Origin: Rubellimicrobium roseum
GTDB lineage: Bacteria > Pseudomonadota > Alphaproteobacteria > Rhodobacterales > Rhodobacteraceae
Length of the DNA stretch: 64,000 nt
Reading direction: 5' to 3'
Assembly: GCF_006152145.1 (NCBI RefSeq)
Contig: NZ_VDFV01000003.1
Span: 182,413 to 246,412, forward strand
Each line of letters opens with the position of its first letter. Within the stretch, counting starts at the first letter, position 1. The notes beneath the pieces were generated by a model. That model ran no database searches and was not told where the DNA came from. It saw only the letters and a list, made by a program, of their open reading frames with translations. Position numbers and translations under genes: made by a program. Below are positions 26,748 through 35,185 of the stretch, piece after piece.

Positions 26748-28091
26748 TTGGGCGGCCGGGCTGTGGTTTCCGAGTTAAGGGGAATCGCCGGTCTGGCGTT
26801 ACCGATTGTCATCGGCTTGGCCGCCTCTACCTTCCACGGTGTCGTCGACTCCATCATGCTGGGCCCCCTGGGGGCCGTGCCCCTCGCGGCGGCGGGACTG
26901 GCTGCGGCGGCGAGCCTCATCGTGACATCGGCGGTCTGGGGGACGCTCTCGGCGGTGGCGGTGCGCGCGGGACAGGCCAAGTGGGCCCGCCAGAATCGCC
27001 ACATTTGCGCCATATTGCGCAACGGCCTTGCGCTGGGCGCGGGCGTCGGCGTGGTAGCCGCGCTGGCGATGGCGCTGGTCTGGGCTCTGCTGCCCTGGCT
27101 GGGCCAGCCGCCCGAGGTCATCGCGGCCACGCCCGGTTACTGGGCCTTCGTATCGTTGACGCTGGTGCCCTTCTCGATCTCGGTCGTCTTCCGCTGCACC
27201 TTCGAGGCGGTGGGCCGGCCCTGGCTCGGCGTCGCCTTCGCCTCCGTCTCGCTCGGGGCCAAGGTCCCGCTCAACCTGCTCCTGATCCACGGCCCGGGCC
27301 CGCTGCCGCCGCTGGGGCTGATGGGCGCGGGGCTGGCCACCCTGCTGGCCGAGACGCTGGCCGCCGCAGTGGCCTGGGCCTACTGGAGGCGGGCGCGGGC
27401 CATGCGCCGGCTGCGGCTGCGGCGGCCGGTCCTGGCGACCGAGGTCGCGTCCTGCGCCCGCGAAGGGGCGCCGCTGGGCCTGCTCAACATGGCCGAAACC
27501 GGCGCCATGGCGGTGGTCACCCTGATGATCGGCACCTTCGGCACCGCCGCGCTGGCCGGCAATCAGGTCGCGCTGTCGGTAGGCGGTGTCTTCTACGTGT
27601 TGCCCATGGCCTTCTCGGGCGCGGTCGCGGTGCGTGTCGCGCAGGAGCAGGGGGCCGGGCGGCCCGACGCCATGCGGGCGGTGACGCTGGCGGCGCTGGG
27701 CCTCGCGGTGGGCTGCATGGCGGTCGTGGGCGCCATCATGTGGTTCGGCGGCCGCACCATCGCCGCAGCCATCGTCGAGGACCCTGCCGTGATCCTGGCC
27801 GCGGCCGCGATCTTCGCCGTCTTCGCGCCCATGCAGATCGCCGACGCGGTCCAGTCGGTCATGCTGGGGGCGTTGCGGGGCCTTTCGGACACCGCATATC
27901 CGGCAACCGTCTCCATGGTCGCCTATTGGACGCTCGGCCTGCCGCTGGGCTGGGTCATCGCGCACCACCTCGGGCAGGGGGCACCGGGGGTCTGGATGGG
28001 CTACTTCGTGGCCCTCATCGGCTCGGCGCTCCTGCTGTCGCTGCGCTTTGCGGGGCGCACGGGCTTGAGGGGGGCCGCGCCGGCGGTATGA
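26748..28091 (+). CDS. MATE family efflux transporter
   Basis: A 447-residue inner-membrane exporter with about twelve hydrophobic helices arranged as two homologous halves. Features are the N-terminal GLALPIVIGLAASTFHGVVDSIMLGPLG segment, a MAETGAMAVVTLMIGTFGTAALAGNQVALS stretch opening the second half, and QSVMLGALRGLSDTAYP, which is typical of MATE/NorM. It exports cationic drugs or metabolites using a Na+ or H+ gradient. No ATG lies near the start. TTG at 26748 is well spaced from GAAGGGG; GTG at 26763 is an alternative. The D-lyxose isomerase gene follows 27 bp after the stop and is probably co-transcribed. Confidence 0.88.
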   Translation: MGGRAVVSELRGIAGLALPIVIGLAASTFHGVVDSIMLGPLGAVPLAAAGLAAAASLIVTSAVWGTLSAVAVRAGQAKWARQNRHICAILRNGLALGAGVGVVAALAMALVWALLPWLGQPPEVIAATPGYWAFVSLTLVPFSISVVFRCTFEAVGRPWLGVAFASVSLGAKVPLNLLLIHGPGPLPPLGLMGAGLATLLAETLAAAVAWAYWRRARAMRRLRLRRPVLATEVASCAREGAPLGLLNMAETGAMAVVTLMIGTFGTAALAGNQVALSVGGVFYVLPMAFSGAVAVRVAQEQGAGRPDAMRAVTLAALGLAVGCMAVVGAIMWFGGRTIAAAIVEDPAVILAAAAIFAVFAPMQIADAVQSVMLGALRGLSDTAYPATVSMVAYWTLGLPLGWVIAHHLGQGAPGVWMGYFVALIGSALLLSLRFAGRTGLRGAAPAV

Positions 28092-28118
28092 TCCCCCTCC
28101 GAATCCAGGGGGGACATC

Positions 28119-28805
28119 ATGAAGCGCAGCCGCATCAACGAAATCATCCGCGAGTCGGAGGCCTTCATCCGGTCGCACGGCTTCGTGCTGCCGCCCTTCG
28201 CCAACTGGACGCCAGAGGAGTTCAAGGCCCGCAAGGACGAGGCGAAGGCCATCATCGACGCCCGCTGCGGCTGGGACATCACCGACTACGGCGCGGGCCG
28301 CTACGACGAGATGGGGCTCTTCCTGTTCACGCTCCGGAACGGGCGGCTCTCGGACCTCCAGAAGGGCCGGGGCATGTGCTACGCCGAGAAGCTGCTGATC
28401 TCGCACGAGAACCAGCTTTCGCCCCACCACACCCACGTCATCAAGGCCGAGGACATCATCAACCGCGGCGGCGCCACGCTGGTGATCGAGCTCTTCGGCT
28501 CGGACGAGGAGGGGCGGTTCAGCGAGAGCCTTGGCGGCACGGTCTACACCGACGGCATCCCGCGCCCCTACGGGCCCGGCGAGCGCCTCCACCTCGCGCC
28601 CGGGGAAAGCATCACGCTCTTGCCCGGCGACTGGCACGCCTTCTGGGGCGAGGGCGGCACGGTGCTGATCGGCGAGGTCTCGACCGTCAACGACGATGAG
28701 ACCGACAACGTGTTCAAGGAGCCCATTGGCCGCTTCGCCGACATCGAGGAGGACGAGGCGCCGCTGCGGCTCCTCGTTAGCGACTACCGGGCCTGGCTGT
28801 CCTGA
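28119..28805 (+). CDS. D-lyxose/D-mannose isomerase-type sugar isomerase
   Basis: A 228-residue cupin-fold isomerase of the D-lyxose isomerase family, interconverting D-lyxose and D-xylulose or D-mannose and D-fructose. The metal site is visible as SPHHTHVIKAEDI (two His and Glu) with a later His in LPGDWHAFWGEG. The N-terminal helix RINEIIRESEAFI and the MCYAEKLL strand are typical, and the length fits. ATG at 28119 follows GGGGGACATC. It sits just behind a MATE exporter, an odd pairing with no transport or kinase gene for lyxose nearby, so the physiological substrate may be another sugar. Confidence 0.88.
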   Translation: MKRSRINEIIRESEAFIRSHGFVLPPFANWTPEEFKARKDEAKAIIDARCGWDITDYGAGRYDEMGLFLFTLRNGRLSDLQKGRGMCYAEKLLISHENQLSPHHTHVIKAEDIINRGGATLVIELFGSDEEGRFSESLGGTVYTDGIPRPYGPGERLHLAPGESITLLPGDWHAFWGEGGTVLIGEVSTVNDDETDNVFKEPIGRFADIEEDEAPLRLLVSDYRAWLS

Positions 28806-28845
28806 GGCCCCGGACTTGGCGGCGCCTCGACGCCGCCCTTGTCGT

Positions 28846-29430
28846 TCAGTCGCGCAGCAGCAGGAGCCAGTCGGTCCCGGGGTTGACCCAGTCCTCCTTG
28901 ACCATCGGCCGCGCCGCCACCTCGCGAAAGCCCGCGCGGGCGTAGAGCCGCCGCGCGCCCGCGTTGGCGTCGGGCACGATCAGGCTCAGGCCCTTGCGGC
29001 CCGCCTGCTCGGACAGCGCCTGCGCGATGTCGATCATCTTCGTGCCGTAGCCTTTGCCCCGATGCTCGGGGTAGGCGGCCAGCACGTTGATGTACCAGGT
29101 GCCGCAGGCCATGTTCTCCAGCTCCTGCAGCGGCACGAACATCGGCGGGAAGTCCGGGCCGATGGGCTCGGGCGCGTCGGGCAGGGCGTAGCCGATCAGC
29201 GCGGCGACGGCGCCCGACCCTTCATCAACCACGACCGAGTTGCGGTAGGAGAAGGACCCTTCCTCGCGCAGAGCCCGCCGGCGGCCGATCTCGGCGACGG
29301 ACTCGCCCGGCTGGGCGTTCCTGGCCCAGATATGCGAGGCGAGACCCTCGCCGGCCATGTCGACGAAATCGACGAGGGCGGAGGCGTCCTTCGGGGTGGC
29401 GCGGCGGAAGGGCGGGGGCAGGTCGGTCAT
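28846..29430 (-). CDS. GNAT family N-acetyltransferase
   Basis: A 194-residue acetyltransferase. The acetyl-CoA site is visible as INVLAAYPEHRGKGYGTKMI (the R/Q-x-x-G-x-G/A motif A), followed by NAGARRLYARAGFREVAAR in motif B. The N-terminal region ATPKDASALVDFVDMAGEG resembles acetyltransferases annotated generally as GNAT. The substrate could be an amine, amino acid or protein. ATG at 29430 (MTDLPPPFRRA) is chosen; the reading frame is open up to 29475 without a better ribosome-binding site. It lies downstream of kynureninase on the same strand with about 70 bp between. Confidence 0.85.
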   Translation of the reverse strand: MTDLPPPFRRATPKDASALVDFVDMAGEGLASHIWARNAQPGESVAEIGRRRALREEGSFSYRNSVVVDEGSGAVAALIGYALPDAPEPIGPDFPPMFVPLQELENMACGTWYINVLAAYPEHRGKGYGTKMIDIAQALSEQAGRKGLSLIVPDANAGARRLYARAGFREVAARPMVKEDWVNPGTDWLLLLRD

Positions 29431-29499
29431 CGGCGCGGGTCCATGCGGTCGGGATTCGGCCGCAGGGCCTAGCACGGCGCCCCGTCGCTGGCGATGCCT

Positions 29500-30693
29500 C
29501 TAGGTCACCGCCGCGCGGGTCCGGTAGCCCGCGTCGTCGTAAAGCCGCCGATCCATCACCTCGGCGATGACCTCCACCGCGTGGTCGATCTCGGCCGCAC
29601 CGACATAGAGCGGCGTGATCCCGAAGCGCAGGATGTCGGGCGCGCGGAAGTCGCCCACCACGCCCCGCGCGATCAGCGCCTGCATGGCGGCGTAGCCCTC
29701 GGGGTGGCGGAAGCTGACCTGGCTGCCCCGCCGCTCGTGCTCGCGCGGGGTGGCGAGCGTCAGGTCGGGGCAGGCGGCCTCGACCCCGGCGATCAGGCGG
29801 TCGGTCAGGCGCAGCGACTCCTGCCGCAGCGCGGCCATGTCCACCCCGTCCCAGATGTCGAGCGCCGCATCCAGCGCGGCCATGGCCAGCACCGGCGGCG
29901 TGCCCACGCGCATCCGGTTCACGCCGTCGCCCGCACGATACGAGGTCTCGAAGGCGAAGGGCGCGTGGTGGCCAAGCCAGCCCGAGAGCGCGGGCACCGC
30001 GCGCCCGGCGTGGCGGGGGGCCACGTAGATGAAGGCGGGCGCGCCGGGGCCGGCGTTCAGGTACTTGTAGGTGCAGCCGCAGGCGAAGTCGGCGCCGCCC
30101 CCCGCGACCTCCACGGGCAGGGCGCCCGCCGAATGCGCGAGGTCCCAGATCGCCAGCGCGCCCATGGCATGGGCCTTGGCCGTGAGCGGCGCCATGTCGT
30201 GCCGGCGCCCGGTGCGGTAGTCCACCTCGGTGATCAGGATCGCGGCGATCTCATCGGTGATGGCGTCCTCGACCGCCTCGGGTTCGACGAGGCGAAGTTC
30301 GTGGCCCTTGCCCAGCATCCCGATCAGCCCCTCGGCCATGTAGAGGTCCGAGGGGAAATTGCCCGTGTCCGACAGGATGACCCGCCGGTCGGGGCGCATC
30401 TCGACCGCCGACGCGAGCGCCTGGAAGACCTTGATGGACAGCGTGTCGCCCACGACGACCTGCCCGGGCTCGGCCCCGATCAGCCGCCCGATCCGGTCGC
30501 CCAGGGCTCGCGGCTGCGCCATCCAGCCGGCCTTGTTCCAGCCGCCGATCAGCATCCCGCCCCATTCCTCGCGCATGGCCCGCTCCATCCGGACGGGGGC
30601 CGCCTTGGGCAGCGGGCCCAGCGAGTTGCCGTCGAGGTAGACGAGCCCCGGAGGCAGGTCGAAGAGCGCGCGGGTGGCGGAAAAGTCGGTCAT
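29500..30693 (-). CDS. kynU: Kynureninase
   Basis: A 397-residue PLP enzyme that cleaves kynurenine to anthranilate and alanine in tryptophan breakdown. It begins with the typical LVYLDGNSLGPLPK, and WNKAGWM and VGDTLSIKVFQAL follow. The PLP aspartate is in IWDLAHSAGALPV and the Schiff-base lysine is Lys 210 in CGCTYKYLNAGPGAPAF. The length is close to the family norm (about 400). ATG at 30693 follows AAGGGAG. No tryptophan dioxygenase or formamidase gene is next to it in this window. It is divergent from the small methyltransferase-like membrane protein with 82 bp between. Confidence 0.95.
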   Translation of the reverse strand: MTDFSATRALFDLPPGLVYLDGNSLGPLPKAAPVRMERAMREEWGGMLIGGWNKAGWMAQPRALGDRIGRLIGAEPGQVVVGDTLSIKVFQALASAVEMRPDRRVILSDTGNFPSDLYMAEGLIGMLGKGHELRLVEPEAVEDAITDEIAAILITEVDYRTGRRHDMAPLTAKAHAMGALAIWDLAHSAGALPVEVAGGGADFACGCTYKYLNAGPGAPAFIYVAPRHAGRAVPALSGWLGHHAPFAFETSYRAGDGVNRMRVGTPPVLAMAALDAALDIWDGVDMAALRQESLRLTDRLIAGVEAACPDLTLATPREHERRGSQVSFRHPEGYAAMQALIARGVVGDFRAPDILRFGITPLYVGAAEIDHAVEVIAEVMDRRLYDDAGYRTRAAVT

Positions 30694-30775
30694 TGGTGGA
30701 TCTCCCTTGCGGGGCCGATCATAGGGCACGGGCTGGGGCATGGACAGACGCCCCCGCCCGCGCCACGCTGTGGCC

Positions 30776-31222
30776 ATGCGCCGACTCGACCTGCCCCCGC
30801 TCTGGCTGCTGGCCTTCGGATTCCTCGCCTGGGTGATCGCCCGGGCGGACCCCTGGGACTTGTCGCTGGGCCGCTGGACGCAGCTTCCGGCCGGGCTCCT
30901 GATCGGGGGCGGGCTCCTCCTGATCCTGGTCGCGGTCGTGCAGATGCGCCAGCACCGCACCGCCGTCATGCCCCGGCGCGAGGCGAGCCGGCTCGTCACC
31001 TCGGGCGTATTCCGCCGCTCGCGCCATCCGATCTACCTCGGCATGGCACTGGTCCTGCTGGGCTGGGTGCTGCGGATCGACGCGCCGCTCGCGCTGCCGC
31101 TGGTGCCGCTCTTCGTGTGGCTCATCGAGCGGCGCTTCGTCGTCCCCGAGGAGTCGGCGCTGGCGCTGCGCTTCCCGGCCGAGTTCCGTCGGTACGCGCA
31201 GGCCACGCGGCGCTGGCTCTAG
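30776..31222 (+). CDS. Isoprenylcysteine carboxyl methyltransferase-like membrane protein
   Basis: A 148-residue membrane protein with about four hydrophobic helices and the conserved SAM-binding segment of the ICMT/PEMT fold: SGVFRRSRHPIYLGMALVLLG, and later IERRFVVPEE and FPAEFRRYAQATRRWL. Bacterial members methylate or otherwise modify lipidic or small substrates, and no bacterial prenyl-cysteine target is known. ATG at 30776 is chosen over a GTG-started longer reading because the hydrophobic N-terminus begins there. It precedes pntA by 76 bp on the same strand, but a separate promoter for pntA is likely. Confidence 0.82.
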   Translation: MRRLDLPPLWLLAFGFLAWVIARADPWDLSLGRWTQLPAGLLIGGGLLLILVAVVQMRQHRTAVMPRREASRLVTSGVFRRSRHPIYLGMALVLLGWVLRIDAPLALPLVPLFVWLIERRFVVPEESALALRFPAEFRRYAQATRRWL

Positions 31223-31298
31223 GCGCTTGGTCGCCTTGTGACGTAACGACCCGCGCGCTATGCCACGGCAGCAAAGGCCGCAGGGGAGGGGACAGCCC

Positions 31299-32870
31299 AT
31301 GAAGATCGGCGCGCTACGGGAGATCATGCCGGGCGAGGCGCGTGTCGCCCTGACCCCGGCCTCGGCGCAGGACATCCGCAAGCTCGGGCACGCATGCCTG
31401 ATCCAGTCGGGGGCTGGCGAGGCCTCGGGATTCTCGGACGACGCCTATGCGGCGGCGGGCGTGGAGGTCGTCCCCGACGCCGCCGCGCTGGTGGCGGCCT
31501 CGGACGTGATCGTCAAGGTTCGCCCGCCCGAGCCCGAGGAGGTCGCGCTTCTGGGCGAGGGGCAGACGGTCATCTCGTTCTTCTACCCCGGCGCGAACCC
31601 CGAACTGCTGGAGCAGGCCCGCGCCACCGGGGCCAGCGTCATCGCCATGGACATGGTGCCGCGCATCAGCCGGGCTCAGAAGATGGACGCGCTGTCGTCG
31701 ATGGCCAACATCGCGGGCTACCGCGCGGTGATCGAGGCGGGCGCCAACTTCGGCCGTTTCTTCACGGGCCAGGTGACGGCGGCGGGGAAGGTGCCCCCGG
31801 CGCAGGTGCTGGTGGTCGGCGCGGGCGTGGCGGGACTTGCGGCCATTGGCACGGCTGTGTCCCTGGGCGCGGTGGTCCACGCCTTCGACGTGCGCCCCGA
31901 GGTGGCCGAGCAGATCGAATCCATGGGTGCGTCCTTCGTGTTCCTGGAGTTCGAGGCGGGTCAGGACGGCGCCGCCACCGGAGGCTACGCCGCGCCCTCC
32001 TCGCCGGAGTTCCGCGAAAAGCAGCTCGCCAAGTTCCGCGAGCTGGCGCCCAAGATGGACATCGTCATCACCACGGCGCTGATCCCGGGCCGCCCCGCGC
32101 CGGTGCTCTGGACCCGCGACATGGTCGAGATGATGAAGCCCGGCTCGGTCATCGTCGACCTCGCCGCCGAACGCGGCGGCAACTGCGAGCTGACGGTGCC
32201 GGACGAGAAGTTCGTGACCCCGAACGGCGTCACGGTCGTCGGCTACACCGACTTCCCCTCGCGCATGGCCGCGCAGGCCTCGACGCTCTATTCCACCAAC
32301 ATCCGCCACATGCTGACGGACCTGACCCCGGCCAAGGACGGCGTCCTCCATCACAACATGGACGACGACGTGATCCGGGGCGCGACCGTGGCCCACCACG
32401 GCGCGGTCACCTGGCCGCCGCCGCCGCCCAAGGTGCAGGCCATCGCCAGCGCGGTCGCCAAGCCCAAGCCGCGCGAGCTGACGGCCGAGGAGAAGCGCGA
32501 ACAGGAACGGCTCGCGTTCCAGGGCGAGACGCGCCGGCAGGTGACCATGCTGGTCGCGGGCACAGTGTTGCTGGGCCTCGTCGGCCTCGTGGCGCCGGCC
32601 TCCTTCATGGCGCACTTCATCGTCTTCGCGCTGGCCTGCTTCGTGGGCTTCCAGGTGATCTGGAGCGTGTCGCATTCGCTGCACACGCCGCTCATGGCCG
32701 TGACCAACGCCATCTCGGGGATCATCATCCTGGGCGCGCTGCTGCAGGTCGGCTCGGGAAGCTGGCTCGTGGTGCTGCTTGCCGCCATCTCGATCCTGAT
32801 CGCCACCATCAACATCGTAGGCGGCTTCCTGGTCACGCGCCGGATGCTCGCCATGTTCCAGAGGTCCTGA
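31299..32870 (+). CDS. pntA: NAD(P) transhydrogenase subunit alpha
   Basis: A 523-residue alpha subunit of the proton-translocating transhydrogenase, which uses the proton gradient to move hydride from NADH to NADP+. The N-terminal two domains bind NAD(H): GEARVALTPAS, RISRAQKMDALSSMANIAGYRA, and the Rossmann loop VVGAGVAGLAAI. The RQDQQ-type loop is replaced by the ATGGYA region. The C-terminal 100 residues hold three or four membrane helices (domain II), so alpha-1 and alpha-2 are fused as in E. coli rather than split as in Rhodospirillum. ATG at 31299 follows AGGGGAGGGGAC. pntB begins 3 bp after the stop. Confidence 0.96.
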   Translation: MKIGALREIMPGEARVALTPASAQDIRKLGHACLIQSGAGEASGFSDDAYAAAGVEVVPDAAALVAASDVIVKVRPPEPEEVALLGEGQTVISFFYPGANPELLEQARATGASVIAMDMVPRISRAQKMDALSSMANIAGYRAVIEAGANFGRFFTGQVTAAGKVPPAQVLVVGAGVAGLAAIGTAVSLGAVVHAFDVRPEVAEQIESMGASFVFLEFEAGQDGAATGGYAAPSSPEFREKQLAKFRELAPKMDIVITTALIPGRPAPVLWTRDMVEMMKPGSVIVDLAAERGGNCELTVPDEKFVTPNGVTVVGYTDFPSRMAAQASTLYSTNIRHMLTDLTPAKDGVLHHNMDDDVIRGATVAHHGAVTWPPPPPKVQAIASAVAKPKPRELTAEEKREQERLAFQGETRRQVTMLVAGTVLLGLVGLVAPASFMAHFIVFALACFVGFQVIWSVSHSLHTPLMAVTNAISGIIILGALLQVGSGSWLVVLLAAISILIATINIVGGFLVTRRMLAMFQRS

Positions 32871-32873
32871 TCC

Positions 32874-34310
32874 ATGAGCATCGGACTCGTCGGCGCGGCC
32901 TATGTCGCCGCCGCCATCCTTTTCATCCTGTCGCTGGGCGGCCTCTCGGGGCAGGAAAGCGCCAAACGCGCCGTGTGGTACGGGATCGCGGGCATGGCGC
33001 TCGCCGTGCTGGCCACGATCTTCGGGCCCGAGGTCGCGAACCTCTGGGTCGTGATCCTGATGGTCGCCATCGGCTCGGTCCTGGGCGCGATGGTGGCCAA
33101 GCGCGTGCAGATGACCGAGATGCCGCAGCTCGTGGCGGCGCTGCACAGCTTCGTGGGCCTCGCCGCCGTCTTCATCGGCTTCAACGCCCATTTCGAGCTG
33201 GGCCGCGTCGTGGCCATGGACCCCGTCGCCCGCGAGACGCTGACCGGCCTCTCCGGCGTGCTGGCGCACAAGACGCCCGTCGAGCTCAACATCATGGCGG
33301 TCGAGGTCTTCCTCGGCGTCTTCATCGGGGCCGTGACCTTCACGGGCTCGATCGTGGCCTTCGGCAAGCTCGCCGGGCGCGTCAGCGGCAAGGCCGAGAA
33401 GCTCAAGGGCGGGCACGCGCTGAACGCGGGCGCCGCGGCGTTGTCGCTGCTGTTCCTGCTGCTCTACCTCGCCAACGGCTCCTTCGTTTGGCTGTTCCTG
33501 ATGACGATCTGCGCGCTGTTCATCGGCTGGCACCTCGTCATGGGCATCGGCGGCGCCGACATGCCGGTCGTGGTGTCGATGCTCAACAGCTACTCGGGCT
33601 GGGCGGCGGCGGCGATTGGCTTCACGCTGTCGAACGACCTGCTGATCGTCACGGGGGCGCTCGTCGGCTCCTCGGGCGCGATCCTGTCCTACATCATGTG
33701 CAAGGCGATGAATCGCAGCTTCATCAGCGTGATCCTGGGAGGCTTCGGCACGACCACGGGCCCGGCGATGGAGATCACGGGCGAGCAGGTCGCCATCGAC
33801 TCGGACGGGGTGGCGGCGCTCCTCGACGACGCCTCCTCGGTCGTCATCATCCCGGGCTACGGCATGGCCGTGGCGCAGGCGCAGAACTCGGTGTCGGAAC
33901 TCGTCCGCCGGCTTCGCGCGCAGGGCAAGAACGTCCGCTTCGCCATCCACCCCGTCGCCGGCCGCCTGCCCGGCCACATGAACGTGCTGCTGGCCGAGGC
34001 CAAGGTCCCGTACGACATCGTCATGGAGATGGACGAGATCAACGAGGACTTTCCCGCGACGGACGTGGCCATCGTGATCGGCTCGAACGACATCGTGAAC
34101 CCGGCCGCGCAGGAGGACCCGAACTCGCCCATCGCCGGGATGCCGGTGCTGGAGGTCTGGAAGGCCAAGCACGTCATTGTCAGCAAGCGCGGGCAGGGGA
34201 CGGGCTACTCGGGCATCGAGAACCCGCTCTTCTACAAGGACAACACCCGGATGTTCTACGGCGACGCCAAGAAGTCGCTGGACGAGCTGCTGCCCAAGCT
34301 GGCGGCGTGA
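32874..34310 (+). CDS. pntB: NAD(P) transhydrogenase subunit beta
   Basis: A 478-residue beta subunit. The N-terminal 260 residues form about nine membrane helices (domain II) that carry the proton path. The C-terminal 200 residues are the NADP(H)-binding domain III, with [34 protein letters not shown], and [19 protein letters not shown] followed by [10 protein letters not shown]. The complex supplies NADPH for biosynthesis. It lies 3 bp after pntA, and a perfect terminator follows the stop at 34315. The length matches the family. Confidence 0.97.
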   Translation: MSIGLVGAAYVAAAILFILSLGGLSGQESAKRAVWYGIAGMALAVLATIFGPEVANLWVVILMVAIGSVLGAMVAKRVQMTEMPQLVAALHSFVGLAAVFIGFNAHFELGRVVAMDPVARETLTGLSGVLAHKTPVELNIMAVEVFLGVFIGAVTFTGSIVAFGKLAGRVSGKAEKLKGGHALNAGAAALSLLFLLLYLANGSFVWLFLMTICALFIGWHLVMGIGGADMPVVVSMLNSYSGWAAAAIGFTLSNDLLIVTGALVGSSGAILSYIMCKAMNRSFISVILGGFGTTTGPAMEITGEQVAIDSDGVAALLDDASSVVIIPGYGMAVAQAQNSVSELVRRLRAQGKNVRFAIHPVAGRLPGHMNVLLAEAKVPYDIVMEMDEINEDFPATDVAIVIGSNDIVNPAAQEDPNSPIAGMPVLEVWKAKHVIVSKRGQGTGYSGIENPLFYKDNTRMFYGDAKKSLDELLPKLAA

Positions 34311-34314
34311 ACGG

Positions 34315-34343
34315 GAGGGGGGCTTCGGCCCCCCTCTCTGTTT
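34315..34343 (+). terminator. Rho-independent terminator after pntAB
   Basis: A perfect 9-bp stem (34315-34323 with 34328-34336) closed by a stable TTCG tetraloop and followed by TCTGTTT. It also lies just past the stop of the convergent pseudouridine synthase. Confidence 0.85.
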
Positions 34344-34894
34344 CAGGGCGCCTGAATCTCGCGCCATCCGCCGGGCGCGAGCCCCTCGACCGTCCACTCC
34401 CCGATCCGCCACCGAACGAGCCGCAGCGTCGGCAGCCCCACGGCGGCGGTCATGCGGCGCACTTGCCGGTTCCGCCCCTCCGAGATGACGATCTCCAGCC
34501 AGCCGTCCGGCACCGTCTGGCGCACCCGGATCGGCGGGTCGCGCGGCCAGAGCGACGGGGCCTCGATCCGCCGCACCTTCGCGGGCTGCGTCGGACCGTC
34601 GTTCAGCACCACGCCGCGCCGCAGGGGCTCCAGGTCGGCCTCGGACGGGTCGCCCTCCACCTGCGCCCAGTAGGTCTTCTCCATCTTGTGCCGGGGCTCG
34701 GCGATGCGCGCCTGCAGCCGCCCGTCGTCGGTCAGCAGCAGCAGCCCCTCGCTGTCCCGGTCGAGCCGCCCGGCCGGATAGACCCCCGCCGGCAGGCCCA
34801 GCGCCGACAGCGCGGGACGGGGCGACGGGCTCTTCGCGTCGGTGAACTGCGAGAGCGTGCCGAAAGGCTTGTTGAGCAGGATGAGGCGGGCCAT
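34343..34894 (-). CDS. rluE: RsuA/RluE-family pseudouridine synthase
   Basis: A 183-residue pseudouridine synthase of the RsuA/RluB/RluE group, lacking an N-terminal S4 domain as RluE does. The catalytic aspartate is Asp 45 in AGRLDRDSEGLLLLTDDG. HKMEKTYWAQVEG and ISEGRNRQVRRMTAAVG are the usual second and third motifs. RluE modifies uridine 2457 in 23S rRNA; that target is inferred from the domain layout and length. ATG at 34894. The gene converges on pntB and shares its terminator region. The opposite side faces the long decarboxylase leader. Confidence 0.88.
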   Translation of the reverse strand: MARLILLNKPFGTLSQFTDAKSPSPRPALSALGLPAGVYPAGRLDRDSEGLLLLTDDGRLQARIAEPRHKMEKTYWAQVEGDPSEADLEPLRRGVVLNDGPTQPAKVRRIEAPSLWPRDPPIRVRQTVPDGWLEIVISEGRNRQVRRMTAAVGLPTLRLVRWRIGEWTVEGLAPGGWREIQAP

Positions 34895-34959
34895 GGGCGC
34901 AGGCTCCCACAGCGGCGCATCGGGGTCAAAGGGCGGAGCGCGCCTTCTACTTTCTTCGC

Positions 34960-35171
34960 GGCCTCAACAACTTAGATGCCAAGCCTCATGTCGCAAAAAA
35001 CTTGGGCAAGGGGGAAAATAGGTCTTGATCCGAATCCCGATATGCCCCAAATGTCCCCGCATAGACGCCAACGCACGCGCCTCTGGCCGGACAGCACAGC
35101 TTCGTGTTTACGTAGCGACGGTAACGTCTCCCTTGGAATCACCGGGCCCCCGCGAGGGGCCTTCTTGTTCT
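34960..35171 (+). ncRNA. Candidate speF-type leader RNA of the decarboxylase
   Basis: A roughly 200-nt stretch before the ornithine decarboxylase gene that is lower in GC than its surroundings and shows no convincing CDS. Alphaproteobacterial ornithine decarboxylase (speF) genes are known to carry a conserved structured leader, the speF motif. Visible pairing elements are TTGGGCA (35002-35008) against TGCCCCAA (35043-35050) and GGGG (35011-35014) against CCCC (35055-35058); these two would cross, hinting at a pseudoknot or alternative folds. The leader ends in a terminator-like hairpin. The assignment rests on position and gene identity, and the boundaries are approximate. A 68-codon reading frame from 34976 is probably fortuitous. 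Confidence 0.5.
35145..35171 (+). terminator. Terminator-like hairpin just before the decarboxylase start
   Basis: A 6-bp GGCCCC stem (35145-35150 with 35156-35161), 5-nt loop, then TTCTTGTTCT. It ends about 15 bp before the start codon, so it would stop transcription before the gene unless disrupted. It fits an attenuator controlled by the upstream leader. Confidence 0.6.
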
Positions 35172-35185
35172 GTCGGAGATGACCG

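Noticed and set aside
31314..34975. Long open frames of about 1190 codons on both strands across pntAB
   Set aside because: They are shadows of pntA and pntB in GC-rich DNA. The translations are Arg/Gly/His-rich without any domain, while the pntA and pntB frames show every family motif.
34976..35182. 68-codon frame in the decarboxylase leader
   Set aside because: No ribosome-binding site, composition unlike neighbouring genes, and it runs through the terminator-like hairpin. A leader peptide cannot be fully excluded.
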